Assembly: GCA_029379385.1 (NCBI GenBank)
Contig: CM055613.1
Span: forward strand, 23,781,652 to 23,845,651
Origin: Quillaja saponaria
Lineage: Eukaryota > Streptophyta > Magnoliopsida > Fabales > Quillajaceae
Direction: 5' to 3'
Length of the DNA stretch: 64,000 nt
In this document: positions 44,940-56,740 of the stretch, one piece after another
Numbering within the stretch: the stretch's first letter is position 1
Layout of the letters: the number at the start of each line of letters is the position of its first letter
The notes under the pieces: model-generated
Told to the model about the DNA's origin: nothing
Seen by the model: the letters and a program-made list of their open reading frames with translations, nothing else
The model's database searches: none
Translations under genes and position numbers: made by a program

Positions 44940-47900
44940 TGGACAGTGGGAGTACCCATAATTTTATTGACCTCAACTTTTCAAAACAAATTGGGTGCAA
45001 GTTGCTGGATGCTTAAGCCTGACAGTGGCTAATGGAGAGAAATTTAGAGTGCAACATGTCTTTAGAAGGATACAATGGAGTATGTAGAATAAGGTGTTTA
45101 GTATTGAAGTGCTGGTGATGCCACTAGGGGGATGTCATAGAGTGTTAGAGTACAGTGGTTGTCTACTTTAGGTCACATAATATGGGATTTTGACAAAAAG
45201 ACTATGTAATTTAGATGTGGGGATAACAAGACCCTTTTGCAAGGGATGCATGCTATGGTAGTAGAAATCATTTTAGATAAGAAGGTGAGTAGAGCAACTA
45301 AGTTTGGAAATTCATTGATGATGATACAATTGGCAGATGTGGTTGATCAGACCTTGCATTCCTTACTGCAATATACTACTGTGAGGTCATTTGGTATTTA
45401 GGTACTTTCTGACTTATCTAAACTTTCTAAGTTCCTAGATTAGTATGTGGATGTTTTTGGTGAACCTAAAGGATTGCCTCCTAAGATGACTCATGACCAG
45501 AGAATTCCACTTAAGGATGAGACTCATGTAGTTAAATTGAGACCTTATAGGTACCTTGCATTACAAAAGGACATTATTAAACAAATGGTACATGAATTAC
45601 TAGATGTAGGTGTAATCAGATCTAGTAATAGTCCTTTTTCCTCACCTATTGTTATGATAAAAAAAGAAAAGAAAAGAAAAGATGGTTCATAAAGAATGTG
45701 TATTGATTATAAATAGCTTAACTAGCTAACTATAAAAGATAAATTTCCAACACCTATGATTGAAGAGTTACTAGATGAACTACATGGGGCTATGGTGTTT
45801 ACTAAGTTAGATCTCAAGTCTGGTTATCACCAAATAAGGATAGGCAGACTAGGATATTCATAAAACAGCCTTTAGAACTCACTATAGTCATTATGAGTAC
45901 TTGGTGATGCCTTTTGGCTTTACCAAAGCTTAATGTCTGAAATCTTCAGGCCTTACCTTAAGAAATTCATCTAGGTGTTCATTGATGACATTGTAATTTA
46001 TAGTGCTTCTATTAAGGATCACATGCATCACCTGCTGTGACTTTTGATTTACTAAGACAATATGCTTTAGCTCTAAAGAGGACTAAATGTTGTTTTGGGA
46101 CCAAGGAGGTGGAAGTATTTAAGTCAAGTTATTAGTGCAACGAGTGTAGCAGCAGACCCCAAGAAAATTGGTTACATACTTACTTGGCCTGCTCTAAGAA
46201 CTTTGAGAGCTTTGAAAGGGTTTCTGGGTTTAACTAGGTACTATAGGAAGTTTATCAGAGGATATGGGTCCATTGGCAAACCTTTAACTGAAATGTTGAA
46301 AAAGGATGCCTTTAGATGGTCTGCTGAATCTAAAAATGCATTCCTTAAACTAAAGCAGGCCATGACAGAAGCCCAAGTCTTAGCTATGCCAGACTTCAAA
46401 CTTATATTTATCATTGAAACAGATGCATGTGCTACAAGTATTGGTGTTGTTCTCATGCAAACTAATAGGCTTATAGCTTTTATTAGAAATTCCATATTTG
46501 AAAAGTGCTTATCCTTCTCCATCTATGAAAAAAAAGATGTTAGCTGTGGTTTTTGTAGTTAGAAAGTGGATTTGTTATTTGGCAGGGAGGCATTTTTAGA
46601 TAAGAACAGATCATCAAAGCTTAAGGTTTTTATCAGACTAGAAGTTAACTATTCTTGCCCAGCAAATAATTTTGGCCAAAATATTAGGGTATATGATAGG
46701 ATGTGATTATGAAATTTGTTACAAGAAGGGATGCACTAATAAGGTGGCTGATGCTTTGTCTATAAGGTACATACCTGAGTTGTTTATACTATATACCACC
46801 ACTATTCAATCTAAATTGATGCAACAGGTTAAAAACACTTAGAAATCTGAGACTAGGCTGGTGACAATTATTACTGTCCTTCAAGAATCAACTGACTCCC
46901 ATAGACATTACACTTAGGAACGTGACTTGTTATAAAGAAAAGGTAAACTAGTGGTAAGTGATGTACATGGAGTTGTTAAAATTTTTCCATGCTAGTCTTA
47001 TGAGAGCACATTCTGGGGTGTTGCCTACTTTAAAGAGAATTTCCATTACCTTGTACTAGAAGGGGCTAAAAAAGGAGGTTAGAAAATTTGTGAGAACTTA
47101 TGCCATTTGCCAATAGTTTAAGTATGCTACCATGGCTCCTATCCATTCTAGGGCAGATATAAAGTGACATTGTCATGGATTTTGTAGAGGGCTTACCCAA
47201 ATCTGATGGTAAGGTTATGATTCTTGTAGTGGTTGACAGACGAAGTAAACATGCTTATTTCTTAGTTCTATCATACCCATTTACTGTTATAGGAGTAGCT
47301 CAAGTGTTTATGGGTGTAATTTTTAAGTTACATGGTCCTCTTGCTTCCATTGCCTTTGATAGGGATAAATTTTTTGTTAGCACTTTCTAGTCAAAATTGA
47401 TGAAGCTTTTGGGATTAAGTTGAGAATGTCCACTATTTACCACCACAAACTGATGGATAAAGTGAAGTTCTCAACAGGTGTTTGAAGACTTACTTGAGAT
47501 GTATGTCTGGTGATCGGCCTACTGAATGGTTGAAATGGTTATCCTTAGCAAAATATTGGTATAATACTACCTATTATTCTGCCATACTCACCATACCATA
47601 CTAAGTTGTATATGGTTAACCTTCACCAATCCATTTACCTTATCTTCCTAAGGACTCCAAAGTGAAGCTATTGACAGGAGTCTTACTGCTAGAGAAGAAG
47701 CTTTGAAACTCCTCAAGTTTCACCTTCAGAGAGCTCAAAATAGAATAGTGGTGTAAGCTAACAAACACAGGGTGGACAAAACCTTGCTGATAAGAGAAAA
47801 GGTGTATCTCAAACTGCAGCCTTATAAGCAACACTCTCTGGCTACTATACGAGCTCAAGCTTAATTATAAATACTTTGGTCCCTTCTTGGTGATTAACAA

Positions 47901-47982
47901 GGTTAGTCCAATGGCATAAAAAGCTCAACTTCCCTCATGAGTCCAAGATTCATCCTGTATTTCATATATCTTAGCTCAAACA
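44940..47982 (+). pseudogene. Gypsy A pol (protease, RT, RNase H, integrase), decayed
   Basis: The domains are in order: aspartic protease with DSGSTHNFIDLNFSKQ (44943-44990); reverse transcriptase with [27 protein letters not shown] (about 45800-45840) and the catalytic FIDDIVIYS (about 45980, the F/YxDD motif); RNase H near FIIETDACATSIGVVLMQ (46410-46460); integrase with an HHCC-like FVRTYAICQ (47090) and core DFVEGLPKSDGKVMILVVVD (47178-47240); then TAREEALKLLKFHLQRAQNR and VYLKLQPYKQHSLA near the C-terminus. Numerous stops (for example in the RT N-terminal block at about 45690-45730) and frameshifts make it inactive. Coding is cut at 47982 by the copia element and resumes at 55705. Confidence 0.85.
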
Positions 47983-48483
47983 CGTAAGAATATTTATGAC
48001 CTATATGATATTTATGTTAAATTTTATAAGATTTAATTTATTTTATCTGATAATTTAATTAATGGTTCATATTTTAATTTATTGTTTAAATCCTATTGGT
48101 TTTATTCTTGAATAAATATATCCATTTTTAAACAATTACGTTTATTAGAAGTCAAAACAGACGTTACTTTAAAATTTTGACTTCTATTTTGAATGGGTGT
48201 TTTGATGGGAGACATTTTTATGCTCTATAAAAATTTAGAATTTAGCCCTCTCTCTATTAATAATATACGTATACTTTTTCCATCACTGTTGTATAATAAG
48301 GAAGGGGTTAAGAAAGAGAAACCTATATTCTTCTTTTAATTATGCAAAGTTAATTTCTTTAATAAAGAGCATGGACAAAGGTATGCTCTTCCTTATGAAT
48401 TGTGAGAAAAATATGAAGTTCTAAGATTATGGGTTTGAAAAATTTATGCTTAAATGTTTTGCATGAATTAAAATTTACTTACA
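47983..48483 (+). repeat. 5' LTR of the copia element (501 bp)
   Basis: Starts CGTAAGAATATTTATGAC (TG mutated to CG) and ends ATTTACTTACA. It matches 55202-55704 throughout with roughly one difference per ten to fifteen bases by eye. Confidence 0.88.
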
Positions 48484-49260
48484 TGTAGTATCAGAGCAAG
48501 GTTTAAGAAATCATGTTTTTCCTTTTTAATATTATTTTTATTGAATATATATGATTTAGAAATAAGTTTTTGTCTATTAAGGATGACTAAATAATCAATG
48601 AATAGTGATCATAGTAAATTATGATTGTTGTTTATTGAATATCACAATAACTTATGATTAATGTTTATCTATTGTTTGAGTCTTTGTTTACAATTTAGAA
48701 TTTATATTAAAGATGATTTGTTAGTCACCAAAGTGGCCAAGTGTTATGTATAATAATTTTCATTTTGTAAAAAATCAATTACCCTTGAATTTTAATGCTT
48801 ATAAATAATGTGATAGTGCATTTGATTATTTGTAGGTAAATTGAAGTTCGTGATTATGAGACATTTTGTGATCACCCAAAGGTTGATTAGTTGTTCTTAT
48901 AAGTTATGAACATAATTGCTGGTAATTGATATGTTCAATTAGTTTTGTTTTGCATATCCAACTATAGAAAATAACTTTTATTATTGTACATTAATTACTA
49001 TATATAAAAAAAGGCTTATGTTAATGTATCTTAGTTTCACCCAAAGGAGAACCTTGATGTACATTTAATGATTGCCTTCATATACTTCTTTGAATCTGAA
49101 TTTATATGACAAAATTCATGTTTTTTATTTAGCAGTAAATGCTTCTGTTTTGCTTCATTTGCATGCTTAGGTGTTCTATTATTTAATGGTTTAAACTTCT
49201 CTGATTGAAGTAAACAAGTCCATTTTCACTTAGGTGTTCTAGATCTTGATATAGCATTTC
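48484..49260 (+). other. Copia leader region
   Basis: Begins with the primer-binding-site variant TGTAGTATCAGAGCAAGG. No open frame until the gag segment at about 49261; probably an untranslated leader plus decayed gag N-terminus. Confidence 0.55.
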
Positions 49261-50117
49261 ATGTTGAGAAACCCATTGATATTACTGATAAAAGCAAGTG
49301 ATGATGAAAAATCTTTTCATAAAGTTTGGGAAAGATTGAACAAATTAAGTTTAATGTTTATGCGAATGACAGTTTCTAAGAGCATTAAGTCTACTCTTTT
49401 CACAAGTGAAAGTGCTAAAGAATTTATGAAATTAGTGGGAGAGTGTTCTTAAACTGCTGACAAGTCACTTGCTGGTACATTAATGAGTAATTTGACCACT
49501 ATGGAATTTGTGGTTCATGTACCATGCTTGAGCATGTTCTTGAGATGACAACCTTAGCATCAAAATTAAAGCCTTAAAGGATGAATGTGGATGAGTATTT
49601 TTTAGTACAATTCATACTTAATTCTTTGCCTTCGGAACAATATGGGCCTTTTCAAATGAATTACAACAATATTAAGGACAAGTGGAATTTTAATGAATTG
49701 ACCAGTATGCTTGTTCAAGAGGAGACAAGGTTAAAGAATCAAAAGATTCATTCGGTTCATCTTATGAGTCATTAAGAAGCTAGAAAGAATTTTAAAGGGA
49801 AGCGTGGAAAGAGCAAAAAAAAAGATCTACATAACCTGAATTAATCTTCTAAGTAAATCCATAAGAAGGAACACAGGAATGATAAGTGTCACTTTTGTTA
49901 AAAAGTTGGACACTTTCAAAAAGATTGCTTGAAACATAAAGCATTGTTTGAAAAGAAAGGGATTCCTTACAATCCAAACTATAAAGCCAAATGAGAACTT
50001 TGTGTTTATACGAAATAGAAACAAAGCTCCAGTTGAAGGCATTGGCACTTATCATTTAATTTTAGATAGTGGACATCATTTAGATTTGTTTCAAACTCTT
50101 TATGTACCCACATTTTC
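49261..50117 (+). pseudogene. Copia gag region, decayed
   Basis: Contains the plant copia gag (UBN2/DUF4219-type) segments KVWERLNKLSLMFMRMTVSK, then TSESAKEF and TADKSLAGTL, then VQFILNSLPSEQYGPFQMNY and ELTSMLVQEETRLKNQ. The frame changes several times and stops occur (for example at about 49450). The zinc-knuckle region (49880-49940) is degraded. The capsid product is no longer encoded. Confidence 0.78.
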
Positions 50118-50594
50118 GTGCATTTTAGTTTCTTTACTGAAACTAGATTTGGCCAGAATAATAATGTTAAGAATAATAATGCTAATGGGTCTGGAATTTT
50201 ATGTGATGGTCTTTACAAGTTTAAACTTGACAATCTATTTGCTGAAACCTTAATGACCTTGCATCATAATGTTGGTACTAAACGTAGTTTAGCTAATGAA
50301 AATTCTGCTTACTTATGGCATAAACGTTTGGGTCACATATACAAAGAAAGAACACAGAGATTAGTTAAAAATGAAATCCTTCAAAATTTGGATTTTATTG
50401 ATCTCGGAGTGTGTATTGATTGTATTAAAGGAAAACAAACTAAACATACTAAGAAAGGAGCCATAAGAAGCACATAACTTCTTGAAATTATACACACTGA
50501 CATATGTGGACCTTTTGATGTTCCATCTGTTGGTGGATATAAATATTTTATCACCTTTACTAATGATTTTTCACATTTTGGTTATATTTATCTA
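50118..50594 (+). pseudogene. Copia GAG-pre-integrase and integrase N-terminal part
   Basis: Encodes the GAG-pre-integrase module AYLWHKRLGHIYKERTQRLV with the H...H...C...C zinc-binding pattern (CIDCIKGKQTKHTKKG), followed after a stop at about 50477 by the integrase core start LEIIHTDICGPFDVPSVGG. The coding stops at 50594 exactly at the Helitron 3' end and resumes at 52383. Confidence 0.82.
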
Positions 50595-52382
50595 CTAGAT
50601 AAATTCGTCCCATGTGATGCACGATATGCTTTATTTTAATATTTTAAAATTATATATATTTTTTTATTTATTTATGATAATATAATATTATAACCCACAT
50701 TATTGTTTTCATTATTTGATTTATATATTTTTAATGAATTCAATATGTGTTCTATTTGATTAGATTATAAATTTTAAAATAACTTTTGTATTTATTTTTC
50801 TTCATTGGTGTTTCCTATAATATGTGAATAATAATTTTTTTTTATTCTTTATTTTTATTTCTAAAATAAAAAGGTCAATACAGTATAATTTGATAGAGTA
50901 AAATTTAGTTAAAACCTTGGTGTAATATTACACTATGATAATTACTATGCTAATAAATTGGAATAATAAACTATAAAAATGGAGAGAAATAAGAAGAAAT
51001 AAATGATCTTTAACCCTTTACTACAATATTTCTTATTTTTTTCTCTTCCGTGATTAATTTTCATTAATTACCCTAATTATTTTAAAAATTTACTGTAAAA
51101 AGAACCCACTCACATTAGATCACCTCCCCAAATAACTTCTATAATTTTCTTTCCCATTTGAGGGAGAGGAATTAGAATACTACTCCAATGTTATTTTCAA
51201 ATACAAATTTTCTCATCGAGCTGATGACGATTGAATTTAAATTTAGCTATCTAGTTCATCAATGTAGGACATCTTTAATGGATGAGAAAATATTTGAAAT
51301 CATCAATTGAAAAATTGAGAAGTATGTGTATGAATGATTGAAATCTTCTCCCCAATAACAATAATCTCACTGGACAATAATAATTACTATACTAATAAAT
51401 TGGAATAGTAAACTATAAAATGAAAAAAAGAAGGAATAAATTATCTTTAACCCTTTAAAAAATTAATGCAAAAAGAATTCACCCATATTCTGACAGCACC
51501 CCAAATACCTTCCATAGTTTCATTTCCCGACAGTGGGAGAGGAATTAGAATACTACTCCAATTCCATATTCCTAGCACAAATTTTTTATGGAACCTAATG
51601 ATGATATAATATAAATTTAGCTATCTAGCTTATCAATAAAGCCATCTTTAATGATGAAAAAATAATTGAAATCATCAATCAGAAAATTAAGAAAAATGTG
51701 GGCGAATGACGAAAATCTTCTCCTGAATAACAATAATCCAATTAGACAATATTTTTTTTAGCCGCTTCAAGGCATTGAAGTTCGTTCTTCTTCAATATTA
51801 GATTACTTGAAACATCGCCGTTAATCAAGTTAGTAATCTCATGAAAGTAATTATTGGAGTTTGAGAAAATCTAAAATATATACACAAAATGGTAGAGGAT
51901 GGTTAAGAGAGAAGCAAGCCAAGGTATTTATAGTTCATTTATTCTTTTTTCTCTAAATATCATATTTAAACCCTTTCAATTTCCGTTAAATTCATGAAGA
52001 TATGCAAAGAGTCAAGAATGGAAAGAGTCAGCTAAGTTAAGTGAAGGAAGAAGAGAATGTGTGAATAAGAAAATGTGTAAATTTTTTCTTAACTATGCTA
52101 ATAAATTAAAATACAAAACTATGAAAATAGAGAAAAATAAGGAGGAATAAATGATCTTTAACCATTTACTAAATTATCTCTTATTTTTTTCTATTTTATA
52201 ATTAATTTTTATTAATTATTGTAATTAATTTAAAAAATTATTGTCAAAAGAATCATTTCCCCAAATACCTCCCATAACAAAATCAATATTTTCAACAGTA
52301 ACAAATGCTGATATGTCAGTATTTTAGAAGCTAATATGGCAGCCTGTAATGCTTCAAGATCAATTTTAGTATATATTATAGA
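50595..52382 (-). mobile_element. Non-autonomous Helitron inside the copia integrase (1788 bp)
   Basis: On the minus strand it begins TCTATAATATATACTAAAAT (52382 leftwards) and ends CATCACATGGGACGAATTTAT then CTAG (50598-50595), with a GTGCATCAC hairpin-type 3' segment upstream of the CTAG. The flanking host bases are A and T, the classic Helitron target. Removing it leaves an uninterrupted integrase codon frame at the junction. It encodes no Rep/helicase. Internally, a unit of about 440 bp starting ATTACTAT.CTAATAAATTGGA is tandemly repeated (50941, 51383) with a third partial unit at about 52091. Confidence 0.88.
50941..52290 (-). repeat. Internal ~440-bp repeats of the Helitron
   Basis: Units start near 50941, 51383 and 52091. 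Shared marks are ATCTTTAACCCTTT, GGGAGAGGAATTAGAATACT and ATTTAGCTATCTAG (the last two in the first two units only). About 340 bp of unrelated sequence separates the second and third units. Confidence 0.75.
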
Positions 52383-53100
52383 TTGTATGAAAAATCTCAA
52401 TATGTGAACACCTTTGAAGTGTACCTTAATGAAGTTAAGAGGCAACTAAATAAAAAACTGGAAATTGTTAGGCCCGATAGAGGTGGTGAATACTATGAAA
52501 AGTATGATGAATCAGGACAAAATCCTGGTCCATTCGCTAAATTCCTTGAAAGGCATGGGCATTTGTGCTCAATACACTATGTCAGGTACACCAGAACAAA
52601 GTGGTATTGCAAAAAAGGCATAATCGTACTTTAATGGAAATGGTTAGGAGTATGTTAAGTCATTCATCTTTACCTTTATCATTATGGATGCAAGCTTTGA
52701 AAACTGCTATGTATTTATTAATTAGGGTTCCTAGTAAGGTGGTTTCAAAAACTCCTTTTGAATTGTGGACTAGAAGGAACCTAGCTTAAAGCACTTGCAT
52801 GTTTGGGGTTGCTCAATAGAAAAAAGAATTTACAATCCACAAGAAAAGAAATTGGACTTTAAAACAATTAGTGGTTTCTTTATTGGATATCTGAAAAAGT
52901 CCAAGGGGTATAGATTCTACTGTCCTAATCATAACACAAAAATTGTTGAAACTGGAAATGCTAGGTTTATTGAGAATAGCGAAGTTAGTGAGAGTGAAGA
53001 ATTGTGTACTGTTAGCATTCAAGAAGATATGATTTACCTATAACTTCTAAAGTTATTGTTCCCTCAATTGACGTGCAAGAATAACAAATAAATGATTAAG
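52383..53100 (+). pseudogene. Copia integrase, continued
   Basis: Resumes at 52383 with YEKSQYVNTFEVYLNEVKRQ, then VRPDRGGEYY (the second catalytic Asp region, usually SDRGGEY), a frame change near 52560-52620, then [20 protein letters not shown] and IYNPQEKKLDFKTISGFFIG of the integrase C-terminal region. Inactive because of the frame changes and a stop near 52789. Confidence 0.82.
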
Positions 53101-54302
53101 TACTTCACAATAATGATGCCAATAATGAATCTACAATTGAAGAGTCACAATTAAGAAGATCTCAAAGAGAAAGGAGATATACAATCTCTAATGATTATAT
53201 GGATTATTTTGAAGGGTCAGAAATTGACTTACGAATTGATAATGATCTAGTTTCATTCTCACAAGCCATTAAATGTGTTGATTCTATTAAATGGATTTAT
53301 GTCATGGGAGATGAATTAAAATCTATGGATAAAAATAAAGTTTGGTATCTTGTTGAATTTCCAAAATAATGTAAAAAAGTCGGGTGAAAATGGGTATTTA
53401 AGACAAAGCACAACTCAAATGACAATATTGAACTATATACAACCAGACTTGTTGCTAAAGGTTTTACTCGGAAAGATAGTATTGATTATAAAGAGACATT
53501 TTCACTAGTCTCTAAAAAAAACTTACTTAGAATTATTATGGCTTTGGTGGCACATTATGATTTAGAGTTACATAAGATGGATGTTAAAACGACGTTTCTT
53601 AATGGAAATTTAGAAGAGGAAGTATATGTGGATCAACTTGAGGGCTTTTTAGTTAAAGGAAAGGAGCACATGGTGTGAAAATTAAAGAAGTCAATAAACG
53701 GACTTAAACAAGCATCTCGACAATGGTATCTTAAATTTAATGATACCATAACTTCTTTTGGATTTAAAGAAAACAATATTGATAGTTGTATATATATTAC
53801 AGTGAGTGGAAACAAGTTTATTTTTTTGGTATTGTATGTTGATGATATTTTGCTTGCTATAAATGATATTGGTTTATTACATAAAACTAATAAATTTCTC
53901 TCTGACAATTTTGAGATGAAAGATATGAGAGAGGCAACTTATGTGATAGGAATTGAAATATTCCATGATATATCACAAGGAATTTTAGGATTGTCTCAAA
54001 AAGCTTATATTAATAAAGTTCTAGAGAGATTTAAGATGGAAAAGTTATCAATAGGGATAGTTCCAATTCAAAAAGGGGATAAATTTAGTAACATGCAATG
54101 TCCAAAAAATGAATTGGAATGGGAACAAATGAGAAAAATTCCTTATGCATTAGTTGTTGGGAGCTTAATATATGCTCATAATTGTACCAAATTAGACATC
54201 AATTTTGCTGTTAAAATGTTAGGCAGGTATCAAAGTAATCTAGAACTAAATCACTGGAAGGCTACAAAGAAAGTTCTTAGATACTTGGAAGGAACAAAAT
54301 AA
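53101..54302 (+). pseudogene. Copia reverse transcriptase, decayed
   Basis: Contains the RVT_2 sequence: the linker around LRRSQRERRYTISNDY (about 53150), a stop near 53368, TRLVAKGFTRKDSIDYKETF (about 53440-53500), the KTTFLNGNLEEEVYV segment (about 53590), the catalytic FLVLYVDDILLAIND (53824-53865, YVDD) and AHNCTKLDINFAVKMLGRYQ (54175-54235). It ends in a stop at 54300. Individual pieces are long and open, suggesting a younger age than gypsy A, but the whole is non-functional. Confidence 0.85.
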
Positions 54303-54839
54303 CATATGGTCACTTATAAAAGGTGTGATAATCTAGAAGTACTAGGATATTCAGATTTAAATTACGCAGGATACATTGACACATGAAAATCGACTTTTGG
54401 CTATATGTTCTTTTTAGCCAATGCGACAATTTCATGGAAAAGTGCAAAGCAGTTTGTCATTGTCGCATTTACTATGGAGGCTGAGTTTGTAGCATGCTTT
54501 GAGGTTACTATTCATGATTTATGGTTGCGAAACTTTATTTCAGGACTTGGGGTTGTTGACAATATTGCCAGTTCGCTGAAAATTTATTATGATAATTCTA
54601 CAGCTGTTTTCTTCTCTAAGAACGACAAGTATTCTAAGGGTGCTAAACATATGAAAATAAAATACCTTGCCATTAAAGAAGAAGTTCAGAAACATATAGT
54701 GCTAATTGAACATATTAGCATCAATCTGATTATTGTAGATCCATTAACAAAAGGATTGCCGCCTAAAACATTTAATGAACATGTTGAAAGAATAGGCTTT
54801 ATTGGACGTCATTATTACTATTGTATTATGATTTATTAA
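54303..54839 (+). pseudogene. Copia RNase H, near-intact end of pol
   Basis: LEVLGYSDLNYAGYIDT, then (after a stop near 54385) ISWKSAKQFVIVAFTMEAEF, then YYDNSTAVFFSKNDKYSKGA and KHMKIKYLAIKEEV, VDPLTKGLPPKTFNEHVERI: the canonical copia RNase H with D, E and D catalytic positions visible, ending at the normal C-terminus just before the 3' region. Confidence 0.85.
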
Positions 54840-55201
54840 GTTCTATTATTTGACACTCTGAGCTCACTTGTGTGTTTTTGATACTTCCTATTTTCTAATA
54901 AGTATACATTATTGAATAAGATTAATGTTAACAGGAATAGTCTTTAACAAAGATATTAAAGTTGTACTATTATAGTATTCTTCATTAAAGATCATATTAA
55001 GTTGGAAATTAATGGTGTAGTACATGGAAGGAACTATGTCGAGATAATGAAATAGAACCGCCATGACTCACATTAATTTTCGGTTTAACTATAATATAAT
55101 GTCATAGCTAATCTAGTGAAGGATTTAGCATAATATCATTATGCAAGTTATGTTTTTCTATTAAACCATGAAAACAATGTTATATGGGTCAAGTGGGAGA
55201 A
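54840..55201 (+). other. Copia 3' untranslated region and polypurine tract
   Basis: Non-coding; ends GGGTCAAGTGGGAGAA, the plus-strand priming site directly before the 3' LTR. Confidence 0.75.
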
Positions 55202-55704
55202 TGTAAGAATATTTATGACTCATATGATGTTTATGTTTTATTTTATTTAGATTTAATTTATTTTATCTGATAATTTAATTACTGGTTCATATTTTAATTT
55301 ATTGCTTAAATCTTATTATTTATATTATTGAATAGATATATCCCTTTTTAAACAGTTATGTCTATTAGAAATCAAAACATACATCACTTTTTAAAATTTG
55401 AATTCTATTTTGAATGGGTGTCTTGATTGGAGTCATTTTTATGCTCTATAAAAATTTATAATTTGGTCCTCTTTCTACCAATAAGATACGTACGCTTTTT
55501 CCATTACTGTTGTACAATAAAGAAAGGGTTAAGAGAGAGAAACTTACATTCTTCTTCTAATTCTGCAGAGTTAATTTCTTCAACAAAGTGCATGGAGAAA
55601 GGTACACTCTTCTTTATAAATTATGTGAAAAACATGAAATTTTATGATTATGGGTTTAATGAATTTATGCTTAAATGTTTCGCATAAATTAAAATTTACT
55701 TACA
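55202..55704 (+). repeat. 3' LTR of the copia element (503 bp)
   Basis: Starts TGTAAGAATATTTATGACTC after the polypurine tract and ends ATTTACTTACA. Confidence 0.88.
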
Positions 55705-55923
55705 AAATAGACTATTGGAGACTATGCTACTCAAGTGCCCTTACCCACCTGCAATAATTCTAGAATATTGTCCTTATATCTTGTAGCTGTGTTGGATAGA
55801 AGAGTTGTCCCTAGAGGCAAGAAACCTATTACTCAACTCTTGATTTAGTCATTCATGGAGAATGCCACCTGGGAGGATTATCATACCAACAAGCAGAACT
55901 TTCCTAAATTTCATCCTTGATAT
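55705..55923 (+). pseudogene. Gypsy A integrase C-terminus, continued after the copia insertion
   Basis: Encodes TIGDYATQVPLPTC, then VAVLDRRVVPRGKKPITQLL and, after one stop, ENATWEDYHTNKQNFPKFHP. This is the C-terminal chromodomain-like tail of plant gypsy integrases (R-G-x-K....V.W......ATWED...L...FP.F). It ends at the natural stop just before the 3' LTR at 55924. Confidence 0.83.
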
Positions 55924-56273
55924 TGTTACATGCCCATTTCTAAAGTCTGTTATTTTATTATGTTCTTACAGTTTGTATTTCTAGTGTTTAATTTAAACGA
56001 CAATGTTTGTGTTGTAGGGAGTCTGTAGTGTTGTTTTTAGGTTTATAAGGGAAGATAAGTCAGCAAGTTTGTTAGCCTTGCCAACTATTTCCAGAATTAT
56101 ATGAGAAGTTAATGACCATTGTGGTTTTATTCCAGCTAGCTATGGAATTTAGGAGTCATCCAGACAATCAATAAAATTTATTTTCTTTTCAATTTGTTTT
56201 CTCTTAATCTAGAGAACCTTCAATTTCTATTTGTTTCGTAGGAAAATCCTATTTCTCAGAACACGTGTTATCA
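55924..56273 (+). repeat. 3' LTR of gypsy A (350 bp)
   Basis: TGTTACATGCC to GTGTTATCA; pairs with 43173-43514. The right flank is TATAA. Confidence 0.87.
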
Positions 56274-56740
56274 TATAATCCAAAGGAAGAAAATCTCCCT
56301 AACTCTGGACTTTAACTTTTTCCCGAAAAAGAGATTTTAGGCTTTCCCTTTTGTAATATCAAATCCTGAACCTTATCCCACCAAGTTGAAGCATATCTCT
56401 ACAACTGAGTAGCCACAAGCTTCCCTTGCTTAGTTTGCTGAAATTTCTTTATTTTCTTTATATTCAAAGAATTTCTCAATAGCACTAAGCCAATCAAGAC
56501 ACTTCTCGGGCTGAAGTCAACCATGGAATTCTGGAAGATCAATCTTTATGGAATCATAGACAAACCTTCAAGATAGTTTTTGAACATGTTGATTAGCAAA
56601 TGGATTAACACCATCTGAATCATCACTTGAATAACCATGACTTGAACCTTGCTCATTACAAACTTCTTGACGTTCAAAGCGAAAAGAAGTTCCTCAAGTT
56701 GTCTTTGTAGATCAAAATTTCACTATCTTTGATAAGTCTT
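56274..56740 (-). pseudogene. Gypsy B gag, N-terminal half
   Basis: The minus strand encodes DLQRQLEEL, NEQGSSHGYSSDDSDGVNPF, then IKIDLPEFHGRLQPEKCLDW and LSAIEKFFEYKE. This is the well-conserved start of the plant Retrotrans_gag capsid (D-I-P-x-F-x-G-x-L-x-P-E-x-F-x-D-W-L...E..F...). It runs to the gypsy A edge at 56274 and continues beyond it at 43172. Frame changes and stops are present. Confidence 0.78.

Larger units (their letters stand above)
47983..55704 (+). mobile_element. Ty1/copia retrotransposon, split by a Helitron
   Basis: The 5' LTR is 47983-48483 and the 3' LTR 55202-55704. The primer-binding site is TGTAGTATCAGAGC at about 48484 and the polypurine tract AGTGGGAGAA lies just before 55202. 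Flanks AAACA (left) and AAATA (right) form a target-site duplication with one change, and the gypsy A frame continues across. The pol order is integrase, RT, RNase H, defining Ty1/copia. Excluding the Helitron it is about 5.9 kb. Confidence 0.9.
43173..56273 (+). mobile_element. Ty3/gypsy retrotransposon A, split by a copia element
   Basis: The 5' LTR is 43173-43514 and the 3' LTR 55924-56273, both starting TGTTACA and sharing TGTAGTGTTGTTTTTAGGTT. The primer-binding site TTGGTATCAGAGCAGTCG is at 43519. Flanking pentamers CATAA (left) and TATAA (right) are a target-site duplication with one change. Gag, protease, reverse transcriptase, RNase H and integrase occur in that order (integrase last, the Ty3/gypsy order), all decayed. 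Excluding the copia insertion it is about 5.4 kb. Confidence 0.9.

Noticed and set aside
49990..50080. LDSG at about 50065 as the copia protease active site
   Set aside because: In this copia type the surrounding sequence (LDSGHHLDLFQTLYVP) matches the segment leading to the GAG-pre-integrase domain; the true protease motif could not be located confidently.
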